Of a stretch of DNA of 64,000 bases, positions 8,719 to 16,554 are shown in pieces (positions within the stretch are counted from its first letter, which is position 1; the number at the start of each line of letters is the position of its first letter). The DNA comes from Erwinia persicina (GTDB lineage: Bacteria > Pseudomonadota > Gammaproteobacteria > Enterobacterales > Enterobacteriaceae). The notes under the pieces are model-generated. The model worked only from the letters and a program-made list of their open reading frames with translations, made no database searches and was not told the origin of the DNA. Both the position numbers and the translations under genes were made by a program. The stretch covers positions 1 to 64,000 of the forward strand of contig NZ_JACYMO010000007.1 in assembly GCF_014838825.1 (NCBI RefSeq), given 5' to 3'.

Positions 8719-11700
8719 AGTACGACTCCTTCCGTCTGGCAGAGCTGGTAATAATTTCTCAGCGCGGATACCGCCGCTTCGCCGTGCGCGCTACGTACCG
8801 TGCCGCTATCGCCCACAATCGCCAGCACCCGTTTCTGGCGGCTCATGCTGACGCATAGCCGGTTTTCAGACATCAGGTGGCCAAATATCTTTTGCTGCTG
8901 TTTGCGCGGGTTCGCTTCCTTACGGATAAAGTCAGGTAAATGATGCATATCTTCGCTACGCACCATGGAGAGCAACACGACGTCAAACTCCATCCCCTGG
9001 AAGCTATCTACGGTACCGATGCGTACCCGTTCTTCATCGTTGGAATAAAACCGCCATTCGTCGTTAATTTGCCATTCGCCATTGACAAAACTGCTGATCC
9101 CTAAGGATTGCAGCGCCTCATGCAGCGCATTGACCTGGGCCCGGTAAAAGGTAATCACGCCGAAGCTCAGGCCGGGATGAGGCGCGCCGGTCAGCGCGCT
9201 CATGTATTCCGCGCTGGCCTCTTCACAACGCAGCCAGTCCGCCAGTTGTTGAGCAATCTTTAACGCTTCACAGTCGCGAGTGTAACTGCCGGTAGGCAGT
9301 CGAGTCGCCTTGCCCTGTCGGTGCGGAACGTCAATCCACGCCATGGCCTTGCCCTGCAAACCCGGCAGTTGTTGTTGGAAATAGCGCGCAGAAAGCGGCG
9401 ACTTATAACCCTCTTTATGCTGCTCATAGAAATGCTCGCTGACAAATTTGCCCAGCAGAGGGTGGGTGCGGTATTGCGCGTCGAGGGTAACCACGCGTCC
9501 GCGCGTATAATCCTGTTCGGCATCCAACCGCGTCAAACGCCTTTTTAAGTAGGAGAACATACTTTCGCGCACATAATCATTCTCGCTGGTTTGCGTTTCG
9601 CCCAGCATATTTACGATATCCTCATTCACGATATGAGGAAGTTGCCGGTGATCGCCCACCAGAATGATGCGTTTTTCTGCCTGCGACATCGGGATCAGCA
9701 AGTCGCGCGGGCTGGTACGCGCCGCTTCATCAATAATGACGGTGTCATAAGTCAGCCGCTCGTCGTCAGAGCGTTTTTTCGCTTTGCGGATATCCCGCCC
9801 GTCCGCTTGCTGGGTAGTGGCGGCGAAAACAAAGTTGTAGTCTTCAATTGCGGTTAATACGCCATCGGGGTTGTCTTCAAGCTGGTGCAAAAACTCCGCT
9901 AAAATCGCATCGCGTTTGCTGCTGCCGCTTAATTCCGACTTCAGACAGAATTGCACCTCTGCGACGAGTTCCGTTACGCTCTCCAGCGTTTTATCCCGCC
10001 GATAGTCCGGCAGTCCTCTGGCGCTCAACAGTAACCGTTCTTTTAACATTTTTAGCGCGGCTAAAAAGTCCAGTGGTTCTCCCGTCCGCCAGAACGCCGC
10101 CCGCTCAAGCAGCGCCCGATCCTCTGTAGTCAGTTGCTCGCCCAGTGTTTCCAGCAGCACCAGCGCGCCAGTTGGGCCATCATCGGCAAATCCCTCAGGG
10201 CTGACGCGCAACGCGCGAACAGAACGCTGCGAGTGGAAGCTGAGCGAAGCAGATTCAGCCTGTAATGAGCCGAGAATAGCCCGCGCGGCATCGACGATCT
10301 GCGGCGTAATCAGGCGGCGCGGCAGTTGCAGAATATTATTGAGCAGCGTCAGCGTGTTGCTGCGCGAAGGCGTTCGGGCATAAATTGCCGTAAGCTCGCA
10401 CAGTTTCCGCTGATGCTCAGTCTGGACAATCTGCGGATTTTTCTCGCGAATGCGTTTGGCGATGTTGGCGCACCAGGCTTCCGTGCGGACGGTTACCGCA
10501 TCCGCGCCATAGCCGTTATCGCCCGAGCGCTTGCCAAACTTCACCGCCGGAAGGGCATTGATGCTCAAGCGGGCGATAATATTTTCCACGGCATCATGCT
10601 GGAAACCGGAGACCAGAATCTGCCCGCGCATGGAACGCGTCTTATCGAACTCTTCATTCAGGCGTTCGATAATCGCCGTGACGACCGTGGTTTTCCCGGT
10701 GCCCGGCGGCCCCTGAATTAATGCGATATCCGGGGTATTGAGCGCCACGTCGATGGCCTTGATCTGTTTATCCGTCGGTTTATGGCGGAAAATTTTGTCT
10801 TCAACGAAAGGCGTTAACGGCTTGAGGCTGGAGCTATAGCGCAACGGCGGCAGGGTGCCGTTCTCCTCTATCAATAACCCCAGCAGCGGATTGGCGCTAC
10901 GGCCTTCGATGATCGCTTTGCGGCTCTGCATACGGCGTTCAATCTGAGTTTTATCGCCACCGATGGACAGGGTTAAAAATTTCCCTTCAGCAGGCTCTAC
11001 CTGCAATTCCAGACTGATACTGAACGCAGAAAGGTTAATAATTTTCAGCGGCTGGCTACCTGAAGAGAACTGACGCTCCGCCAGTTGTTCTTCCAGATGC
11101 CGGGCATAATCCTGCCAACTGGCCTCAGGGTGGCGCAGATAAAACGGCTCTTCATCGGTAAGCTCAAGCCGATCGTTTTCGGTTAACGCCTCCGGCAGCG
11201 ACGAAACAGAAAACTTCATGCCTCCCGACACCGGCACCGGCGGCCAGCGAAAATCAATACGTCCCACCGCTCTGGCGCGCGTCAACAGCATCTCGCCTTC
11301 AATGTCACCATACTGATCCCAGGACTTTAAATAACTATCTTCCTGCTGGCTGAGCTTTTGCATCGCGCCCGCCGCCTGAGCGCGCAGACGGCCAGTTTGA
11401 GTATGATCCGTGAACATCAATCGGCCTTTGGCCAGCCGCAGTGCACCGTTCGGTCGCGGATTATCGCTGGCGATGGCCTTGCTGGCGAGCAGGATATCCG
11501 TCGTAAAATCCTGCTGACGCCGTTCAACCGCCAGGCGCTGGCGTTCGCCATGCAGCATAAATGCCTGCTGCGGCGGGGCGTCTTTCGCCACGGGTTCTGA
11601 TGCCAGCTCAGTGCGCGCCGCCGGGCCGCTGGTGAAAACAAACCAATCCTCGCCGTTAATCTGCAACTGGTATTTTTGTTCCATCAGCCTGGCCAGTTCA

Positions 11701-12089
11701 TCGATGTTTTTACAGCGCATTCCGCTTTTCTTCGCGCTGTTTAAAATATGCTCATCAAGGCCAATCTCAATATCGCCCCAGTCCACGGCCTCCCCATTGA
11801 AGAAGCGCACGGTCAGCCTGGCGGCGCGGCCGCCGGGGAAGATCTGCGCCAGGTCAATGTGCGCCAGGCAGGCGCATCCGCGCCGTAAATGGGTATTCAG
11901 CTCGCTGGCCGCGCCCCGGGTCTCGACCATGACTTGCTGCATCACCCCACCAAAATAGAGCTGATAACATTCGGCGCGGCTGGGATCCGCGTGAAGCGTG
12001 CCGGTGCCGGGCTGGATGACCTCATCGGAATACTCAGGCTTAATCATCAGCTCAAAGACAAGCTCATTTTTGATATCGCTTAATTTCAT
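8715..12089 (-). CDS. Superfamily 1 (UPF1/DNA2-like) helicase
   Basis: A large SF1B helicase of 1124 residues from the chosen ATG at 12089, which makes an ATGA overlap with the kinase stop; an in-frame start 24 bases upstream lacks this coupling. The first ~430 residues are a unique N-terminal region. Walker A is GPPGTGKTT at about residue 460. Motif II is VIIDEAARTSPRDLL followed by GDHRQLPHIV (motif III), and the C-terminal RecA domain has TVDSFQGMEFDVVLLS and NRLCVSMSRQKR. This is the DNA2/NAM7/UPF1 layout. Such helicases accompany McrBC-like and TerY-P operons; here it would remodel RNA, DNA or RNPs for the neighbouring nucleases. The substrate cannot be told from the sequence. Confidence 0.87.
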   Translation of the reverse strand: MKLSDIKNELVFELMIKPEYSDEVIQPGTGTLHADPSRAECYQLYFGGVMQQVMVETRGAASELNTHLRRGCACLAHIDLAQIFPGGRAARLTVRFFNGEAVDWGDIEIGLDEHILNSAKKSGMRCKNIDELARLMEQKYQLQINGEDWFVFTSGPAARTELASEPVAKDAPPQQAFMLHGERQRLAVERRQQDFTTDILLASKAIASDNPRPNGALRLAKGRLMFTDHTQTGRLRAQAAGAMQKLSQQEDSYLKSWDQYGDIEGEMLLTRARAVGRIDFRWPPVPVSGGMKFSVSSLPEALTENDRLELTDEEPFYLRHPEASWQDYARHLEEQLAERQFSSGSQPLKIINLSAFSISLELQVEPAEGKFLTLSIGGDKTQIERRMQSRKAIIEGRSANPLLGLLIEENGTLPPLRYSSSLKPLTPFVEDKIFRHKPTDKQIKAIDVALNTPDIALIQGPPGTGKTTVVTAIIERLNEEFDKTRSMRGQILVSGFQHDAVENIIARLSINALPAVKFGKRSGDNGYGADAVTVRTEAWCANIAKRIREKNPQIVQTEHQRKLCELTAIYARTPSRSNTLTLLNNILQLPRRLITPQIVDAARAILGSLQAESASLSFHSQRSVRALRVSPEGFADDGPTGALVLLETLGEQLTTEDRALLERAAFWRTGEPLDFLAALKMLKERLLLSARGLPDYRRDKTLESVTELVAEVQFCLKSELSGSSKRDAILAEFLHQLEDNPDGVLTAIEDYNFVFAATTQQADGRDIRKAKKRSDDERLTYDTVIIDEAARTSPRDLLIPMSQAEKRIILVGDHRQLPHIVNEDIVNMLGETQTSENDYVRESMFSYLKRRLTRLDAEQDYTRGRVVTLDAQYRTHPLLGKFVSEHFYEQHKEGYKSPLSARYFQQQLPGLQGKAMAWIDVPHRQGKATRLPTGSYTRDCEALKIAQQLADWLRCEEASAEYMSALTGAPHPGLSFGVITFYRAQVNALHEALQSLGISSFVNGEWQINDEWRFYSNDEERVRIGTVDSFQGMEFDVVLLSMVRSEDMHHLPDFIRKEANPRKQQQKIFGHLMSENRLCVSMSRQKRVLAIVGDSGTVRSAHGEAAVSALRNYYQLCQTEGVVL

Positions 12090-13555
12090 TGGCCTGCCTC
12101 TTGCATCACACACCTAATCAGGCGGGGGGTCGTCATTTCAGTAAATAGCCAGAAGCCTGACGCGGCATCAGCATATTCAATGCCAAGCTGCGCGCTAACC
12201 GGATGAAATGCCCCGTCGGTTGCCGCTGCCAGCGTCATTGTTGCCCCGACGATTTTTTTGACTGTCAGTCGCGGGCCGTCGAAGCAAAACACCAGCGCGT
12301 CGTCATCGGCAGTGCGGACGGCAAAATCATCTACCACGCGGCGCGGCAGAGTTATTTCGGCACCTGGCGTAATTTCACGGCAGAAGCCCCAGTCTGGGTC
12401 GCCGAGAGGCGCGTCTGCCCCCTCCCAGCGCCACGATTCCAGCACCAGCCGCGCCGGAAGCGGCGCCTGGCAGTATGGGCACGTTTTTGTGTAAGGCGTC
12501 TCGGGGTAGTAGTTCATGCTGCAGCCCGCGCATTCCAGCGTGATGTCAGCCGCGGCGGCCAGCGCCTGCGGCCAATGCCAGATTGCCGGACGGCGCCAGG
12601 GAGCCAGGCGGCCTGCGCTGAAGGTATCGTTAAACAGCGTTTGCAACGCGGGGGTCAGCACGAGTACGCTCGGCAGCCCTGAATCGGTTGCGTTACTGTC
12701 ATCTTCTTCGTCACCCACCCACGGCAACTCTCCGGCGAGCGCGCGATCTTCTGACGTACGCGCATCATCATCGGTATCGGACCAGTCCCGATCCTCGCCG
12801 AGCGCCTGACGGCCCATAAACGGGTGCACCGTGCTCAACAGATAGAAGGCGACGACGGCGAAAGCGTGACAGTCGCTGGCCGGGCGGCCGCCATCGCGCT
12901 GGTTAACCAACTCCGGCGCGCCGTAACGCGGGGTATAAATCGCGCTACCGCAGGAGGGGCGATCAAAGCGCAAGTTATCGGCGTCAATCAGCCAGACGGC
13001 ATCTCCCGCCGCCGCCGCGCCGCGGGAGATAAACATATTGCCGGGGGAGATATCGCCGTATACCAGACCGTAACCATGCAGTCGCGCCAGCAGCGAAGCG
13101 CTTTGCAGCAGAGCGTTCAGCCGACGGCGCAGGCCGCCGGTACGCTGATAATGAACCAGTTTTTTTGCGTCTGCGGGTTGCATGGCAGCCATCCAGTGGG
13201 GAATGGCATCATCAGAAATACCCTGCAACGCGGCAGTATACGGCCAGAAATACTCGAATGGTTCCATCTCGCCCAACAGCGGCATTACGTACCCTGCCTT
13301 GTTTTTCAGCAATGCGATGGGCATGGAGATATTTACGCCATCGGGCAACGGTAGCAGGCGCACCCACTGGAAACGCCGCTGATACCGTTGGATCTGAACT
13401 GGATCGGTCAGCGGTTCGCCATAGGCATCGGTGACCAGCTTAATCGCCAGATCGGGATCATCAGTGCGGAAAACCACGCCCTGACCGCCCTGCCCCAGCA
13501 CTTCGCTCCGGGCATGATCAAAGCCGTACTCATCAATAAAAATGTCGTTGTTCAT
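12086..13555 (-). CDS. TerY-P type protein kinase with zinc ribbon
   Basis: A 489-residue kinase overlapping its neighbours by ATGA at both ends. It has the glycine loop GQGGQG (21-26), lysine K39 in AIKLV, catalytic loop YGDISPGN (D168) in place of HRD, DAD (191-193) in place of DFG, and an APE-like YGAPEL. A linker rich in Asp and Glu is followed by a zinc ribbon (C342, C345, C359, C362) and a C-terminal beta-rich region. Kinase, PP2C phosphatase and vWA protein in a row form the TerY-P triad, known from Ter-linked stress operons and reported as antiphage. It probably phosphorylates a component of this operon and is counteracted by the adjacent phosphatase. Confidence 0.88.
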   Translation of the reverse strand: MNNDIFIDEYGFDHARSEVLGQGGQGVVFRTDDPDLAIKLVTDAYGEPLTDPVQIQRYQRRFQWVRLLPLPDGVNISMPIALLKNKAGYVMPLLGEMEPFEYFWPYTAALQGISDDAIPHWMAAMQPADAKKLVHYQRTGGLRRRLNALLQSASLLARLHGYGLVYGDISPGNMFISRGAAAAGDAVWLIDADNLRFDRPSCGSAIYTPRYGAPELVNQRDGGRPASDCHAFAVVAFYLLSTVHPFMGRQALGEDRDWSDTDDDARTSEDRALAGELPWVGDEEDDSNATDSGLPSVLVLTPALQTLFNDTFSAGRLAPWRRPAIWHWPQALAAAADITLECAGCSMNYYPETPYTKTCPYCQAPLPARLVLESWRWEGADAPLGDPDWGFCREITPGAEITLPRRVVDDFAVRTADDDALVFCFDGPRLTVKKIVGATMTLAAATDGAFHPVSAQLGIEYADAASGFWLFTEMTTPRLIRCVMQEAGQ

Positions 13556-14280
13556 TGCACGGCTCCTTCAGGTATCAGGCACAACCCGGCCAACGTTTTA
13601 TCATCTGTATGCCCCGGCACCGGCCAGGCCGTCATCCAGCGCCGCAGGTCGCTTACCACGTTGCGCGGCGTCTGGGCCGCATACTGCCGATACATTTCGT
13701 GAATAAAGGTGGTGAACGCTGTCGGTAAAATGTCATCAGCGATGCCGTCTGAGCAGAGAAATACGGCGCTAACCTCCTGTGGGTTAAACACGGCGACCTG
13801 CCACAGCTCCGGTTTAAATGCCTGATGCAAACTCGCGGTCAAGTTAGAGAACGCAGCCTGTTTATCCTCGCAAAGCAGCGTGCATCCCTCGTCTGCGGCG
13901 CGATAAACGGCAATCGCGCCATCGCCCAGACGCCCGACAATCACCTTTTCCGCCGTGTGGATCGCAAACAGGCAGGTGGTGGCACATTGTGATGCCGTCA
14001 ACGGCGCGATGTTGAGTAGCCAGTGGGCATGGATCAGCCGCAGCAATGCTTCAGTCCCGGCCTGCGGATGGCGCTGAAAACACCGGGCCGCCGTGATGAC
14101 CGCCGCGCAAGCGGCGCTCGAACCCAGATGCGAATGAGGTTTGCTGCCCAGACCATCACACACCGCCAGTACATGGCCCCAACGGTAGCGGCGCGCTATC
14201 CAGGCATCCTGGTTAGGGATACCCTGTTGCTGATGCAGCGGGCCAGTGACGCTCGATCCCCAGATTTGCCAGTCAGTCAT
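13552..14280 (-). CDS. PP2C-family protein phosphatase
   Basis: About 242 residues. Metal-binding motifs of PP2C are present: NQDAW near the N-terminus, VCDGLGSKPHSHLGS, RLGDGAIAVY and LCSDGIADDI. This is the compact PP2C found in TerY-P triads. Two in-frame ATGs exist, at 14289 and 14280. Both overlap the end of the upstream vWA gene, and the shorter is given because its overlap is smaller. It would reverse phosphorylation by the kinase encoded immediately downstream (ATGA overlap). Confidence 0.87.
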   Translation of the reverse strand: MTDWQIWGSSVTGPLHQQQGIPNQDAWIARRYRWGHVLAVCDGLGSKPHSHLGSSAACAAVITAARCFQRHPQAGTEALLRLIHAHWLLNIAPLTASQCATTCLFAIHTAEKVIVGRLGDGAIAVYRAADEGCTLLCEDKQAAFSNLTASLHQAFKPELWQVAVFNPQEVSAVFLCSDGIADDILPTAFTTFIHEMYRQYAAQTPRNVVSDLRRWMTAWPVPGHTDDKTLAGLCLIPEGAVQ

Positions 14281-14857
14281 TCCAGTCATCCTCCGCTTCC
14301 TCTGCGGATGGCTTACTCACGGTTCCGATGCGTATCTCGTTAAGGGAAGCAGGCATCAGGAAACGTTCGCGTTTATTTCTCATTACATGGGCTATCGCCG
14401 CCGCAATATCTTCTGCGGCAAACACTCTGGCGTTATCGGCAATCTCTTCCAACCGTTGCGTATCGGCATCAGCGCCTGTCGCCACCGGGCAGAGAGACAG
14501 GGCGATTTGAGGCGAGAGCGCCGCCTGAAATAGGCGTAGAGTTTTGCCGCTCGCACTGCCGTCGGTCAACAGCAGGACCCTTTGCAAAACGTCGTCTTCG
14601 TGAAGCGCGGCGCAAAATGTCGCCAGCGCCTGCCAGTCGGCCTGGCCTGCGGCGGTAAACGGTGGAATGTCCTGAAGCGTGTCGAGGGGTAATGGCGTGA
14701 CCTGCTGTTCCCACAGATAAAATTTGAGCGTAACGGCGGGGGCGTTTGCCGCCGTCCATTGCCGGATAAAGCGGCACAACGTCTGTTGAAGCATTACCTT
14801 ACCCATCTCCGCCATGCTCCCGGAGACGTCAACCACCACATTCAGGTGTTGATTCAT
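14273..14857 (-). CDS. vWA (TerY-like) domain protein
   Basis: A 194-residue single von Willebrand A domain. The MIDAS motif DVSGSM lies at residues 10-15, and LLLTDGSASG supplies the second metal-binding loop. It is the third member of the TerY-P triad, encoded just before phosphatase and kinase. Its start overlaps the CARF nuclease stop by ATGA. vWA proteins in these triads are thought to be scaffolds or phosphorylation targets. It is clearly distinct from the other vWA gene at the head of the operon (21449-22162). Confidence 0.85.
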   Translation of the reverse strand: MNQHLNVVVDVSGSMAEMGKVMLQQTLCRFIRQWTAANAPAVTLKFYLWEQQVTPLPLDTLQDIPPFTAAGQADWQALATFCAALHEDDVLQRVLLLTDGSASGKTLRLFQAALSPQIALSLCPVATGADADTQRLEEIADNARVFAAEDIAAAIAHVMRNKRERFLMPASLNEIRIGTVSKPSAEEAEDDWND

Positions 14858-16554
14858 GCGCTTTCGCTCCCGAAGCGCTGCAATAGCGCCTCTTCCATGC
14901 CATTGCTGTAATACCAGTCGATAGTGAGATCCTGCGCTTTCTGGCGAGTGACCGGATGAGAGGCTTTGAACGAGGAGACCAGAATAGCTTTGCCATCTCC
15001 GCCGCCAAATTTCTTGCTGATTTGATGCAGCTTGACCACTTGTTCCGACGTGACGCTGCCGGATTTACACTCGACAATGGTCAGCGTGTAGCCGTCGGTA
15101 AAGATAACGTCGAACTCCTGATAAAGTGCGTGGTCGCTGTAGTTCTGGGCATACTCGCTGAAATGCGGGTTAACCTCGGTTTGCGCCACAGAGACCTCCA
15201 GCCCGAGGCGCAGATCTTTAATCACGCCCTGGTCGAGCAGCGGTTTCAGCAGAGAGTAGACGTACAGTTCCAGCCACTCTCCCATTAAGAACCGCGCCAG
15301 GCCGGGAAAATAGTCGAACTCAACGCGTTCGCCGCCAATCGTCAGGCGCGCCTGATAATCGTCGGTCAGTTCGGCATAGATCTGCTCGGTGCGCAGGATA
15401 AATGCAGAGGGCGTTTGCTGGTCTGCATGTGGTTTCAGCTCGCGATACTTACTGACGATTTTATGACGCTGTTTCCACAGCGCCCGCGCCAGCGTCAGCT
15501 TCTCCGCCAGGTGCTCTTCCCCGACGCGGCCCGGTTTTGATATCTTCAGGCCGTCGCCATTCAGCAGTAAAAAGTCATCCACGCTATTGAGCGTCGCCAG
15601 CGGCTGCTTGCGATAATCATTCAAAAACACCACCTGCTTACTTTTACCTTCAAAGTAAAACGGTGTAGCGTTGACTTTACGGCAGGCGGCCAGCGCGCCG
15701 GCGAACATAAGTTTGGTGCCGCCCGTCAGGTTAAAACCAATGCGTAATCCGACAGGCAGTTGCGCGATACGCGCCAGCAGCGTGCTGCGTACCTGCTCAG
15801 AATCCCACGGATCGATAGCAAGCTCCTCAAAAACGGCGCTCCCTGTAAACTGCCGCAGCGCTGCGGCGGGGAAACGCGCTGTATTGACGAAAATATGGTG
15901 AAGGCAGGGAAATTGCCGGATAGCGAGCAGACCGGGGATACGCTGCTCGCCGAACAAATGGAAAATGACATCGAAGCCACGGGTATTTTCATCTGGCAGG
16001 TTACGCTGGCGACCATGCCACTCCAGCCATTCATCAGGCAGCGCAATGGTTTCCGGCGCTTTTCCCGGCTGCGACGCGGTAATTAAGCGTTTTTTTAGGT
16101 TGGGATATTTCAGGGCGGCGAAGGCCCAGGCAAAAGCCATCACCGGTGTGCCGGGGCTAAGATACAGCGTCACGCGCTTATCGTTGGGCATCTGCGCCAG
16201 TTGAGTAAGCGCGCCGGTCGCGGCCTCATAAATGCCCTGGGTGTCATTTAGGTGGGTGAGCGGCACGGGGCGAAAATCGATCGCTGTGCTGCGCCCCGCC
16301 TGCGCCAGACGCTGCGTTAACCAGTCAATAAACAGGCGGTGCGCCTGGGGCGTATTCGCCAGTGCGCCGATGCCGCCAGGCTGCATCAGAGGCGCGTTAT
16401 TATCCGGCGACGCAGCCTGCGAATAACCCAGGATCAAAACGTGGGAATAGGCCTCCGCCAGCAGCGCAGACAGCACTGGGCCGTCTCCCCCCTCCAGGCT
16501 CTGCGCGGCGCGCAGATCCGTGATGCCGTACCATGTGATTAACCAGCTTTTCAT
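14854..16554 (-). CDS. Tandem-CARF PD-(D/E)xK nuclease, Card1/Can2-like
   Basis: A 566-residue protein. The N-terminal half looks like two CARF-type Rossmann units: one with LSPGTP (132-137), the other with NLTGGTK (275-281), the ligand-loop motif of DUF1887/Card1. The C-terminal third carries a PD-(D/E)xK nuclease core (FDVIF with D482, then IVECKSG with E495 and K497). Card1 and Can2 are cyclic-oligoadenylate-activated nucleases of type III CRISPR, and here the gene sits in a kinase/phosphatase operon with no Cas10 in view. The probable role is a nucleotide-second-messenger-gated DNase or RNase; the ligand is unknown. ATGA overlaps couple it to genes on both sides. Confidence 0.83.
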   Translation of the reverse strand: MKSWLITWYGITDLRAAQSLEGGDGPVLSALLAEAYSHVLILGYSQAASPDNNAPLMQPGGIGALANTPQAHRLFIDWLTQRLAQAGRSTAIDFRPVPLTHLNDTQGIYEAATGALTQLAQMPNDKRVTLYLSPGTPVMAFAWAFAALKYPNLKKRLITASQPGKAPETIALPDEWLEWHGRQRNLPDENTRGFDVIFHLFGEQRIPGLLAIRQFPCLHHIFVNTARFPAAALRQFTGSAVFEELAIDPWDSEQVRSTLLARIAQLPVGLRIGFNLTGGTKLMFAGALAACRKVNATPFYFEGKSKQVVFLNDYRKQPLATLNSVDDFLLLNGDGLKISKPGRVGEEHLAEKLTLARALWKQRHKIVSKYRELKPHADQQTPSAFILRTEQIYAELTDDYQARLTIGGERVEFDYFPGLARFLMGEWLELYVYSLLKPLLDQGVIKDLRLGLEVSVAQTEVNPHFSEYAQNYSDHALYQEFDVIFTDGYTLTIVECKSGSVTSEQVVKLHQISKKFGGGDGKAILVSSFKASHPVTRQKAQDLTIDWYYSNGMEEALLQRFGSESA

